Assembly: GCF_010692555.1 (NCBI RefSeq)
Contig: NZ_JAAHHG010000046.1
Span: forward strand, 1-38,558
Length of the DNA stretch: 38,558 nucleotides
Direction of reading: 5' to 3'
From: Okeania sp. SIO3B5
GTDB taxonomy: Bacteria; Cyanobacteriota; Cyanobacteriia; Cyanobacteriales; Microcoleaceae
In this document: positions 7,084 to 15,382 of the stretch, piece by piece
How the letters are laid out: each line of letters opens with the position of its first letter
Position numbering within the stretch: the stretch's first letter is position 1
Notes under the pieces: model-generated
Databases searched by the model: none
What the model saw: only the letters and a program-made list of their open reading frames with translations
Told to the model about the DNA's origin: nothing
Made by a program: the position numbers and the translations under genes

Positions 7084-9991
7084 TCGCTGATGCTTCGGTT
7101 TCGGCGAATATTCCGAGTTTTCCTGTGATATTAAGTTCGTTGGTGTTGATGGTGATATTGCCTCCGTCTCCGGTGCTGGTTGCGCCCAAAACTACTGTGG
7201 CACTAATTTGGGCATCTTCACCGATATCTACAGTGTTGGCTTTGATGGTGATATCTCCTGGTGCCCCTGCTGCATAAGTTTCTGTGATTAGGCTAGTGCT
7301 TTGCTCTAGGTTGAGCTTGTTTGCTTGGATGTCGATACTGCCTGCGTTGCCGCTGCCTTCTGTATTAGCTCGAAGTTGGCTGTTGTTTGTCAGTTGAATG
7401 TCTTGGGGGGTTTCGAGAGTGATGTTGCCAGCGTCTCCTTGAGCGTTAGTGATACTTAGGATGTCGGTGTTGTCGAGGGTGATGTTTTTTTGACTCTCGA
7501 TGTAGACATTTCCAGCAGGTAGGTCTCCTTTTGTGTCACTTTCGATGGTAACGTTGTTGAGGTTGAGGTTGCCTGAGCTGAAGATATTAACGTTTCCTGA
7601 TTGGCCTTCTGTGCTGCCTACGTCTACTTCTATGAATTCGCCAGGTAATTGTATAGTTACTTGTTTACTGGTGATGATGGATAAATCATTCAGTAGAAGG
7701 TTTCCTCTGGATTTATTTTCTATTGTTACTTGTCCTGACTCGGAGTTGCTAGATAGTGTCAATATTTCTGCATTGCTGAGGTTGTTTGTGGTAATGTTAA
7801 CATCTCCACCTTTTCCGGAGTTGTTTGTTCCCACTGAGAATGTGTTTATTTGCAGTTGTTCTATGTATGGGAACTCTAGAATGTTAAGCTTTACTGTGTC
7901 TGCTATTAGAGAAATGCTGCCTCCATCCCCTGATTTACCTTGAATTGAATAAGAATAGGAATTAAGAGATTCTGTGATTATAGAACCTCCAGCAGTTATA
8001 TTAATATCTCCTCCATTCTCTGAGTTACTATCAGAACCAAAAGCGTTAGAATTAGAAAAAACAGTTCCTGTTGTTATGTCACCATTGCCCTCTATAATAA
8101 TACTTCCTCCATCTCCTGAGTTTGCAGTTCCACTTCCAGAAACAGTAGAACTAGAAGATAGGTTTCCTGTAGTTATATCGCCATTGCCATCGATCGTAAT
8201 ACTTCCACCATTACCTGAGTTCCCAGTTCCATAGACAGAAGAACCAGAATAAATATTTGTTGTTGTGATATCCCCACTTACTGTTGAATTAAAGGTTACA
8301 TGGCCTCCATTACCTGAGTTACCATTTCCATAAACAGCGGAATCAGCATATATATTTTCTGTTGTAATATCACCACTTACTGTTGAATTGAGGGTAATAT
8401 TGCCTCCATCTCCAGAGTCACCTTCAGTGCTAAAAATAGGAAGACTATAAGAAGACGAATTAATGTCCGATGTTGCGATATCATTCTGTGAATTCAGGAT
8501 GATGTTACCCCCATCTCCAGAATTTTCAATGTTAGAAGAAGACGAATTAATGTTTGATGTTGTGATGTCACTCTGTGAATTCAGGATGATACTACCTCCA
8601 TCTCCAGAATTGCCTTCAACGCTAAGATCGCCAGAGGAACTGAAAAGTCCAAGTCTACTATTAGAAGAGGAGTTGATATTGGCTGTTGTAATATCACCCT
8701 GTGCAGTAAGATTTATATCTCCTCCATCCTCTGAGTTGAGTTTAAGAGTACCATTATCAACAGAAGAATTTTTTATGCTGGCACCAGAAGAAGAATTGAT
8801 ATTGTCTGTTGTGATACTACCCTGTGCAGCAAGATTTATATCTCCTCCATTTCCTGAATTGAGTTCTATGTTGGCAGAATCAGAATAGAAATTTTCAATG
8901 CCACTCTCAGAAGAGGAATTTATATCTGCTGTTGTAATATCACCTTGTGCAGTAAGATTTATCTCACCTCCATCTCCCGCTCCAGAACCTGCAAAAATTA
9001 AACCTTCTGTAGTATCAATTGAACCTCCTGTACTTTCTATGTTGATACTACCAGCATTACCACTACCCCTGATTTCAGAAATTCCATCCTCATTAACAAA
9101 AAATTCACCTGATTTTGTAATAATCTCTGCCGTAGTAATATCCCCTACCGCATTTATTTCTATATTCCCCCCATCCTGATCGATAGATGAAGCATCTAAC
9201 GAATATGTAAGAATATTTCCAGAAAGAGCATTAAGGTTGATAGCACCTCCATTTCCTTGACGAGAAGCAGAGTTAATCACTCCTGTAACAATACTGTTGT
9301 TAGCCTTCAGATCAATTGTTCCCCCATTACCATTTTCACTGAAACTACGGACATTTCTTACACTAATATCACCATAAGTTGCTTCCAAGTTAATTGCTCC
9401 ACCATTTCCACTACCTCTTCCTCCTCCACTGCGAACAAGAGGACTGCGCAGTAACAATTGCGTACCTGTGGCAGTTCCCCAGGGAGCAGTATCACCTGCT
9501 CTGTACAAAGTGCCTTCACCATCAAGTCTTAAGGAAAAGCCTCCACCAGGAAAAAATTGAACAGGATTATTACTATCTCTAACCCTCAAAGTCCAAGTTC
9601 CATTGGGGTTTTCTCCATTAAAATGTGCTAAATTTCCCTGGGGACGATATGTACCATCAAACGGAGCATTACCAGAGTTAATACTTGTAGAAACGTTATC
9701 ATTTAATACTGTATCCTGAAAGTTTTGCCCATTACCACCAACACCTGCAAACAATTTTACTTCCTTTCCTTGAGGTGATTCGAGATTGACTTCTAGATCG
9801 GAAACTGAAGAATGTTCTACAGAAAAACGTACATCTAAATTCTCTACATTTCCTAAGTCATTATCTACAGTAAAAGTAAAAGTTGCAGTGTCATTGAGAA
9901 TTTGCGTAATAGGTACAAAATAATCTTGGCCTTCAATAGTAGCAATATAATAAGATTCCGTTCTTAGAAACCTACGATTATCTGCAAAAAT
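6770..9991 (-). CDS. Central stalk of a broken FHA/CHAT protein, with a proprotein-convertase-P-like domain
   Basis: No start codon belongs here. The frame is open from 9991; its first Met is at 9754, inside a domain. Residues just upstream of that Met (ATFTFTVDNDLGNVENL, SVEHSSVSDLEVNLESP) through FNGENPNGTWTLRVRDS form a P/Homo-B-like beta-sandwich. The rest is a long GDGGxI/GDIT-rich beta-helix stalk (NINSSS repeats). The frame ends in a 48-bp repeat array that shifts the reading frame. The native product continues in the CHAT gene at 3202-6803, joining at about STGNGGN to ILEAGNN. The upstream partner is probably 11401-13644, separated by a tnpB insertion. Probably a pseudogene segment of a secreted surface protein. 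Confidence 0.7.
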   Translation of the reverse strand: MFADNRRFLRTESYYIATIEGQDYFVPITQILNDTATFTFTVDNDLGNVENLDVRFSVEHSSVSDLEVNLESPQGKEVKLFAGVGGNGQNFQDTVLNDNVSTSINSGNAPFDGTYRPQGNLAHFNGENPNGTWTLRVRDSNNPVQFFPGGGFSLRLDGEGTLYRAGDTAPWGTATGTQLLLRSPLVRSGGGRGSGNGGAINLEATYGDISVRNVRSFSENGNGGTIDLKANNSIVTGVINSASRQGNGGAINLNALSGNILTYSLDASSIDQDGGNIEINAVGDITTAEIITKSGEFFVNEDGISEIRGSGNAGSINIESTGGSIDTTEGLIFAGSGAGDGGEINLTAQGDITTADINSSSESGIENFYSDSANIELNSGNGGDINLAAQGSITTDNINSSSGASIKNSSVDNGTLKLNSEDGGDINLTAQGDITTANINSSSNSRLGLFSSSGDLSVEGNSGDGGSIILNSQSDITTSNINSSSSNIENSGDGGNIILNSQNDIATSDINSSSYSLPIFSTEGDSGDGGNITLNSTVSGDITTENIYADSAVYGNGNSGNGGHVTFNSTVSGDITTTNIYSGSSVYGTGNSGNGGSITIDGNGDITTGNLSSSSTVSGSGTANSGDGGSIIIEGNGDITTGTVFSNSNAFGSDSNSENGGDINITAGGSIITESLNSYSYSIQGKSGDGGSISLIADTVKLNILEFPYIEQLQINTFSVGTNNSGKGGDVNITTNNLSNAEILTLSSNSESGQVTIENKSRGNLLLNDLSIITSKQVTIQLPGEFIEVDVGSTEGQSGNVNIFSSGNLNLNNVTIESDTKGDLPAGNVYIESQKNITLDNTDILSITNAQGDAGNITLETPQDIQLTNNSQLRANTEGSGNAGSIDIQANKLNLEQSTSLITETYAAGAPGDITIKANTVDIGEDAQISATVVLGATSTGDGGNITINTNELNITGKLGIFAETEASANAGTLTLSPYKDNPDLNINFSNDGFISASTSSTGNGGNINLDGERGRRRDTETRRHGDGERGRRRDTETRRHGDGERGRRRDTETRRHGDGERGRYYSGSRQQY
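6801..6961. repeat. 48-bp tandem repeats (3 units plus partial), frameshifting insertion
   Basis: Units start at 6801, 6849 and 6897, with a 17-bp partial unit at 6945. Within each unit a GGAGACR-like heptamer is repeated on the minus strand. The units are identical. The array sits between two halves of a coding stalk and puts them in different frames, so it looks like an insertion into the FHA/CHAT gene. Confidence 0.88.
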
Positions 9992-10100
9992 CTATGATTT
10001 TCTATAAACAATCTGTTCTATTCCTGCTTCATTCTGGGAACGTCGGCGTTATCCAGTCCACAAGCTGTCACGGTCGAACTGACCGCCTGAGCTAGATTTA
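9985..10100 (-). ncRNA. Predicted omega RNA (reRNA) of the tnpB element
   Basis: In IS200/IS605 elements the guide RNA is made from the 3' end of tnpB plus the right end. Here the minus strand near 10100-10020 has the typical structured tail, including the hairpin arms GGTCAGTT and AACTGACC in complementary-strand terms, and then runs over the tnpB stop. The guide portion would be the flanking sequence below about 9990. This is inferred from family knowledge; ends are approximate. Confidence 0.45.
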
Positions 10101-11163
10101 AGCTAGCATTCAAGTCTCTGTCACAACTGAAACCACAGTGTTCACACTTAAACATCCTCTCAGATAAAGATAGAGACTCCTTGACATTTCCACAGTTAGA
10201 GCAAGTTTTAGAACTAGGAAACCATCTATCAACAATGATTAGCTTAGAACCATATAGCTCACACTTGTACTGTAACTGTCTTCTAAATTCATAAAAACCC
10301 ATATCGGCAACAGCTTTAGCTAGTTTATGGTTCGCCATCATTCCTGATACATTTAGGTCTTCTATTACTATCTGGCTGTGGTTTTTAGCTAGATAGGTAG
10401 TCAGTTTATGCAATGTATCTTTTCTGATGTTGGCTATCTTTGTATGTAATTGAGCTATCTTAAGTTGAGATTTTTTCCAGTTATTAGAGAATTTAGTTTT
10501 ATGTCTGTTGAGGTATTGCAGTCGTGATAATTTAGATTCTAACTTTCTGTAAGATTTAGCGCCTTCAAATACTTCACCAGTAGATAACGTAGCTAGAGAT
10601 TTTATACCTAAATCTACACCAACTACATCTACTGATTTCTCAGTATTTATGGAAGCTGTTTCTCTCTTGAAACTAATAAACCATCTACCTGCCTTTTTGC
10701 TAATAGTTACAGACTTTGGACTAACATTGTCTGGCAAGATTTCAAAGGTTTTTACCCAACCAATTCGAGGTAACTTTATACTATTAAAACCTACTGATAT
10801 AGAACCATACAAAGTGAAGCTATCATCTCTACCTTTTTTCTTGAATTGAGGTTGTCCTGAGACCTTGCTAAAGCAACGCTTCCAAGCAACGGATAAATAC
10901 CTCAAAGCATATTGAGGCGCTGTTTTAGATACTTCATAATACCAATAGTTATTAGGTTTAACCATTGCTACTAAGAGTTTATGCAGGTCAATTGCAGTGG
11001 GAAATTTAAGTTTACTATCAGGATTATTGAAATTGTGATTAAGGATGTTCCTAGTCAACCATAGTCCCCAATTGTAAGCATGACGTGCTACACCAGCGTG
11101 TTTGGCCAGCAATGTTTTTTGCTGATTATTTGGGTGTAACTCAGTTTTGAATCCTAGTAGCAT
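10018..11163 (-). CDS. tnpB: RNA-guided endonuclease TnpB
   Basis: 381 residues, full family length. The N-terminal helix-turn-helix/OrfB region includes ARHAYNWGLWL. The split RuvC nuclease is complete: D184 in VGVDLGIKS, E268 in IVIEDLNVSGM and D350 in CDRDLNAS. The zinc finger lies between them (C321/C324 in TCSNC and C340/C343 in CEHC). TnpB is a DNA endonuclease guided by the omega RNA, and it keeps the element at its donor site. No TnpA transposase is present, so mobility would need one in trans. The element has landed inside the FHA/CHAT gene in the same orientation. Nothing suggests inactivation. Confidence 0.93.
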   Translation of the reverse strand: MLLGFKTELHPNNQQKTLLAKHAGVARHAYNWGLWLTRNILNHNFNNPDSKLKFPTAIDLHKLLVAMVKPNNYWYYEVSKTAPQYALRYLSVAWKRCFSKVSGQPQFKKKGRDDSFTLYGSISVGFNSIKLPRIGWVKTFEILPDNVSPKSVTISKKAGRWFISFKRETASINTEKSVDVVGVDLGIKSLATLSTGEVFEGAKSYRKLESKLSRLQYLNRHKTKFSNNWKKSQLKIAQLHTKIANIRKDTLHKLTTYLAKNHSQIVIEDLNVSGMMANHKLAKAVADMGFYEFRRQLQYKCELYGSKLIIVDRWFPSSKTCSNCGNVKESLSLSERMFKCEHCGFSCDRDLNASLNLAQAVSSTVTACGLDNADVPRMKQE

Positions 11164-11316
11164 AAAATAAGATATAGATAATCAGAGATTATTATAGATA
11201 ATACCAGATTATATAGCAATAAGCGCTCACATATTTGCATACTACTATTGTCTTTAAGTATAAGACAAAACTCTACTACTTTATACCAATATTTTCATAT
11301 ATGCTACATTAGTAGC

Positions 11317-11427
11317 AAAAGTGTAAGATACAAAATACCAGCGCACGTTGCTATACCTCAAGGAGGGATCGCCACTATTAGTTTTATTCCTGATGGCAAC
11401 TTACTGGCAACTGGTGGAGAAGATTGA
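11317..11427 (+). pseudogene. WD40-repeat gene scrap
   Basis: The plus strand reads HVAIPQGGIATISF then IPDGNLLATGGED and stops at 11427. SFxPDGxLLATGGED is the classic WD40 blade signature. Only about one blade remains, bounded on the left by the tnpB element and on the right by antisense FHA coding sequence. It is a foreign fragment trapped at the break in the FHA/CHAT gene. Confidence 0.55.
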
Positions 11428-13644
11428 ATTCTCAGAAACTCTGGCAATATTTCCTCCATTAGCATTAACTAAAACTTGCCCTGTTGTAGTTAAATTTGCC
11501 AGATTTATATCCCCTACTTCTCCTAAATTTCCTAGCTGAATATTAATGGTGCCACTTCCGGCATTTAATGTCGTTCCATCTAATTGATTTATTGAAGCTT
11601 TCCCCTCACTCCGATTAGCCAAATTCATCCGATCATTATTACCAAGTAAATCAATATTTCCATTACCAACTGATGTGTCAATATCAGCATTTATATTAAT
11701 ACTTCGTCCGGCTTTTAATTCTACAGATTCAGTAGTTTCTATTTTTTCATTAATTGTTATATCGTTATCGGCAAATAAAATTATATCTCCTGATAACTCC
11801 CCAATATTTTCTGCGGAAATTGTCACATCAGAATTTTCATCTTGAGTAAAGGGGTCTATTGGTATTTCTGTTTCTGTTGTTTCTGATTTCTCAGCAATTT
11901 CTGTAGAAGTAACTTCTGTCTCTAAATTTGTATTTTCTGCTATTTCTGAATTCCCAACATTTTCTGTGGTTTCTGAATTTTCAGAATTTTCACCAGATGC
12001 CACTTCCGAATTATTATCTACTGTTTCTGTTTCTGAACTTTCAGTATTTTCTGTGGTTTCTGAATTTTCAGAATTTTCACCAGATGCCACTTCCGAATTA
12101 TTATCTACTGTTTCTATTTCTGAATTATCAATATTTTCTGTGGTTTCTGAATTTTCAGAATTTTCACCAGATGCCACTTCCGAATTATTATCTACTATTT
12201 CTGTTTCTGAACTTTCAGTATTTTCTGACTCTCCCACTGTGATATTTTCTGGGTCTAATAATATTGTTCCTGGATTGCCAAATTCAGCACTAACATTGAC
12301 ATTTCCATTAAATATTAATTGTTGTTTTCCAGATACTTCAACAAACCCTCCATCTCCAGAAAATTCTCCCCCTTTAGCACTAATATTCCCGGCAAAATTA
12401 GTTACTCCATCTGACCAAATTATTACTCTTCCTCCGTCACCATTTGTAATAGCATCAGCAGAAATAAATGAGTTATTGTTTACAAATGTCTGCTGAGAGT
12501 TACTCACTATTCCATTGCCTTGAAAGTCGCCTCCAATTAATACTGTTCCACCTCCGTTGATACCATCGGCATTAATATTAGCATCGATAATTGCTACGCG
12601 ATCGCCCAACACACTAATCTGGCCTTCATTCTCTCTTCCGTCCCCCTGTGTAATCCCCCTCCCGTCCCCCTTGGAAAGGGGGAGGCCAGATGTTGCTGCG
12701 CTTTTTGTTGAACGGGGGTTAGGGGGGATCGAAACATCTATATTTCCTGAAGTAATGACTGTACTCGGTACATCAGCAACCAAGGTATTTGAATCTATCA
12801 ATACTACATCACCATCAGCATTAACAGTCATAGACGTAGCATGAGTCTCATTCCCACCTGTTAATAATTCTGGTAATGATAAAGGTGTGAAATTTGTTTC
12901 TTCTGTAGTTCCCACTGATGAGGATATATCTAAACTCAACAAATTCCCTGGTTGAGATATTCTCAGAGTGCTGCCACCTTCCACTGCTGCGATAGTAACA
13001 TTACCTCCTGCGGTAGAGAGTTCACCAGTGTTGATAACTGTACCTCCCAATAAGGTCAAATTCTCCCCCGGGTTTAAACTTAAATTTCCTTCATTAACTA
13101 TTGCGCCTGGGTTTGATACATTAAAACGATAACCACTGGGGTTTCCCACTAGGTTTGAGTAGTCATTTGTTCCCATAGCTTGAAACCAAAAGTTGTTGCT
13201 ATTGAAACCAATACCTGTGGCAGTAGTAACAGTAAATGAAGCGGGTAGGTTGAGACTGGCATTGGGACCAAATATCATTCCAGCAGGGTTCATCAACAAG
13301 AGGTTGGAGTTGCTGCCGATGACTTGAATAAGACCGTTAATTATAGAAGCATTGCCACCTGTAACTCTGCCCAGAATGTTCCGGGTGTCTGGGGTAGTGA
13401 GGAAATTGGCGGTTTGGCCAGAGTTAACGTTGAATTGATCGAAACTGTGGAAGAGGTTTCTGCCGTCTGTGCTACGGGTGCCTCCTTGAATGTTAAATTG
13501 GTTGCCGTTTTGATTGACGGTTGTACCTGTGCCATCATTAGCGGGAGTGATGGGTTGTGCTTTCCCAGGAGTCGCTACTACTATTGGGAGTAGAGGCATC
13601 AACAGAGACAAAGGATAATATGCAACTCTGAAGGTTTTCATCAT
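11401..13644 (-). CDS. Filamentous-haemagglutinin N-terminal domain protein, 5' part of a broken FHA/CHAT gene
   Basis: 747 residues. A signal peptide is clear (MMKTFRVAYYPLSLL, hydrophobic core, cleavage near GKAQP). The FHA/TPS secretion domain follows, with NLFHSFDQFNV and LLMNPAGMIFGPNA motifs (about residues 40-190), then beta-helix-like segments. These proteins are exported by a two-partner TpsB transporter. Residues about 473-560 are three 29-residue Glu/Ser/Asn-rich repeats. A foreign repeat is inserted in frame at about residues 305-338. The frame ends abruptly (SENSIFSTSCQ) where it meets an antisense WD40 scrap, so it is truncated. Native continuation is likely 6770-9991 and then 3202-6803. 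The start is the first Met of the signal peptide. Confidence 0.8.
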   Translation of the reverse strand: MMKTFRVAYYPLSLLMPLLPIVVATPGKAQPITPANDGTGTTVNQNGNQFNIQGGTRSTDGRNLFHSFDQFNVNSGQTANFLTTPDTRNILGRVTGGNASIINGLIQVIGSNSNLLLMNPAGMIFGPNASLNLPASFTVTTATGIGFNSNNFWFQAMGTNDYSNLVGNPSGYRFNVSNPGAIVNEGNLSLNPGENLTLLGGTVINTGELSTAGGNVTIAAVEGGSTLRISQPGNLLSLDISSSVGTTEETNFTPLSLPELLTGGNETHATSMTVNADGDVVLIDSNTLVADVPSTVITSGNIDVSIPPNPRSTKSAATSGLPLSKGDGRGITQGDGRENEGQISVLGDRVAIIDANINADGINGGGTVLIGGDFQGNGIVSNSQQTFVNNNSFISADAITNGDGGRVIIWSDGVTNFAGNISAKGGEFSGDGGFVEVSGKQQLIFNGNVNVSAEFGNPGTILLDPENITVGESENTESSETEIVDNNSEVASGENSENSETTENIDNSEIETVDNNSEVASGENSENSETTENTESSETETVDNNSEVASGENSENSETTENVGNSEIAENTNLETEVTSTEIAEKSETTETEIPIDPFTQDENSDVTISAENIGELSGDIILFADNDITINEKIETTESVELKAGRSININADIDTSVGNGNIDLLGNNDRMNLANRSEGKASINQLDGTTLNAGSGTINIQLGNLGEVGDINLANLTTTGQVLVNANGGNIARVSENSIFSTSCQ
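11965..12225 (-). repeat. Three 87-bp tandem repeats in the FHA gene
   Basis: 3 x 87 bp, coding for 29-residue units containing VDNNSEVASGENSENSETT. The units are almost identical in DNA. The acidic Ser/Asn-rich content suggests a flexible spacer in the surface protein. Confidence 0.88.
12630..12731. repeat. Small dispersed repeat inserted in frame in the FHA gene
   Basis: About 100 bp rich in CCCCC and GGGGG, with a hairpin CCCCCTT-GGA-AAGGGGG at 12666-12682 and the arms CGGGGGTTAGGGGGG and CCCCCTGTG. It encodes a compositionally odd stretch (NPRSTKSAATSGLPLSKGDG) between FHA-like sequence IDVSIPP and GQISVLGDRVAI. It looks like a selfish repeat accepted as extra residues without a frameshift. 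Confidence 0.6.
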
Positions 13645-13684
13645 GGTTATTGAGACTAGGTTAGCTAGGGAAGGGTATAACTTT

Positions 13685-13749
13685 GTAGGTTGGGTTGACG
13701 TTAAGGAAACCCAACAACATATTTGTAACTGTTGGGTTGCGCTATCGCG
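13685..13749. repeat. Palindromic repeat split by the group II intron (main part)
   Basis: The plus strand runs GTAGGTTGGGTTGACG, then AACCCAACA, a short loop, TGTTGGGTTGCGC. The missing outer arm TTAACCCAACCTAC lies at 14570-14583, on the other side of the intron. Joined, the pieces give a cruciform-like repeat with outer arms GTAGGTTGGGTT / AACCCAACCTAC and inner arms AACCCAACA / TGTTGGGTT. This type of GTTGGGTT repeat is widespread in cyanobacteria. Confidence 0.7.
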
Positions 13750-14569
13750 ATACAGTCGATGGGGATATCACTATCCCTCACCTCTGCTTCAAAACCGTGC
13801 GTGAGAGTTTCCAACTCACACGGCTCCTAACATTGCAGTAGTCTATAAGGTTGATTACACCTACTTTCGCGCCTATATTTCAAGGTTTGTTCACGATTGT
13901 TGGCTTCGGTTTTCGCTACTCTTTGGCTTGGCTGCCTGGAGATTTTTATTAACAAGAGTCTCCTACTCTCGACTTGAGCCTACTCACCCCGGCCTATTCG
14001 CATTTTGGCTTAATACAATTTCGGCTTCAGTGCCTACCTGCAATGTCTCCCCACGTCTGCATATCCTGAACATTACTCCAGGCTTGCTTTTTGGGGAATC
14101 CTTAGCCCTAAAAGACATTGGTTAAACTTTCCCTACTCATCGAATGAGAGTCTAATAGGGGTTACTTCGTTCCCATAACACATTTCACGTTAGCTTTAGG
14201 CGTCCTGAGTCGTCCGAGACTTGCCAGCTAGTCCTTTAAGCGGTTAAAGACCTAAAGGGGCACCATCTATACCGTTTTGGTCACGGGGGATACAAGGACA
14301 ATTACCCCGATTTAGGTTGACGAACGTTTAACAGGATTCATGTTCTTCACCTTGACTAACTACTCTTGCAGCATCGTCCTTAGTCCTTAAGGCTTATCCG
14401 CTTTTAGCCCATGCACTGAGAATAATGGTTGTTAATCCATTAACCTGAGCTATGAAGTCACTCCCTAGCTGAGAGGGAAGGAATTGAACCTCCATGAGTT
14501 ACGAGTTTTTAACCTTTTGGTTAAAGGGTCATGTTGCCGTCTTGGCTTCTTTGACCCAACGAGTCGCAC
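13750..14569 (-). mobile_element. ORF-less group II intron
   Basis: On the minus strand the intron starts with GTGCGACTC at 14569, matching the 5' GUGYG consensus, and ends near 13750 after domains V and VI. Domain V is the 34-nt hairpin at 13793-13826. Domain VI follows (GAGGTGAGGGATA, loop, TATCCCCATCGAC). The stretch between carries no reading frame of useful length, and no reverse transcriptase/maturase is encoded, so splicing or mobility would need a maturase in trans. The 3' boundary is uncertain by about 10 nt. It lies in a palindromic repeat upstream of the FHA gene, on the same strand, so it could sit in that gene's 5' leader. Confidence 0.8.
13793..13826 (-). ncRNA. Group II intron domain V
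   Basis: 34 nt on the minus strand: GAGCCGTGTGAGTT, the tetraloop GGAA, and ACTCTCACGCACGGTT. It has the catalytic AGC triad near the 5' end and the two-part stem of a canonical domain V. It is the most conserved part of the intron and shows no obvious damage. Confidence 0.85.
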
Positions 14570-14666
14570 TTAACCCAACCTACTGGAGTGCGGGGACGGG
14601 TTCACTTTTTGTCCTGAGTCAAACCATTAACTTCACGCGGAACCCGCCTCTACTCCACTATTTATA

Positions 14667-15382
14667 CTAACGTTCCTGCAACCAACTCAACAAATCTTCC
14701 AAACTATTGAAGTCTAAAAAATCTTCTCCTAAATTATCTAAATCTGCAACAGATAAATCCTCAATTTGACTGTTTATCTCTTCTGGAATTTCTCCAAAAC
14801 GCTTTTTAAGTTGACGCATTATTAATTGCAATCTCCCTTTTTGTTGACCTTTTTTTTCCGCATAAGTTATCCGCCCTCTTTCATCTTGCAGCATCATTCC
14901 TCGGCGATCAAGCATATCTAACTCTTCCGCTGTCATGTTAATTTTATTAGCAATATTTAAAGCCTTTTCTATTTCCGAAACTTCTCCTAAATCCTGGGGT
15001 ATTTCATCTAAACTGCTAGCCTCTTTCAGAAAATAAATCCACTTATCAGTCAAATTATTTAACTCAGACAAATTTTTCTTAAACTTGGGCAATTCTACAA
15101 AAATTAGTCGCAATTTTTTATCTAAACATTCAAAATTTTTCGTCTCCTCTTTAAACACAAACTTATTAATCATATTCTCAGTCTTTTTAAATAAAATAAA
15201 TCCGTAATTGTCACAGCAATAGCCGGATTTAATAGAGGATAATTCTCTCCTTTTTCTAACTGATTAGCATAAGCTTTAGCTAAATTGTAAGCTACCCGTT
15301 TGTTAAAAGCAGACATCCATGCTACTTGCATTTCAATAACTACAATAGAACCATCAACTAAAACCGCTTTAACATCCAAATA
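14667..15382 (-). pseudogene. Rpn-family recombination-promoting nuclease / putative transposase, decayed
   Basis: Two adjacent frames are pieces of one PD-(D/E)XK Rpn-type protein. The 5' piece (15170-15382) reads LDVKAVLVDGSIVVIEMQV, with the nuclease E-x-Q core, up to AVTITD. The 3' piece (14667-15173) reads FVFKEETKNFEC, LTDKWIYFLKEASSLDEIP and ends EDLLSWLQER, the usual C-terminus of this family. Restoring one T in the T run just after the ITD codons (near 15200) rejoins them as ITDFILFKKTENMINKF. The first ~60-70 residues are missing because a deleted IS abuts at 15383. Inactive. Confidence 0.85.

Larger units (their letters stand above)
9970..11340 (-). mobile_element. tnpB-only IS200/IS605-superfamily element (IS1341 type)
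   Basis: A single tnpB without tnpA interrupts the FHA/CHAT gene. The right end lies between the tnpB stop (10018) and the P-domain coding sequence (about 9965-9995). The left end lies in the 180 bp upstream of tnpB, before the WD40 scrap at 11317-11427. These elements make no target duplication, and the exact ends were not resolved. The upstream stretch 11164-11316 is AT-rich and holds a short imperfect repeat of TATAGATAAT. Confidence 0.65.

Noticed and set aside
13928-14125. Plus-strand frame within the intron
   Set aside because: Overlaps structural parts of the group II intron on the opposite strand; no reverse-transcriptase motifs.
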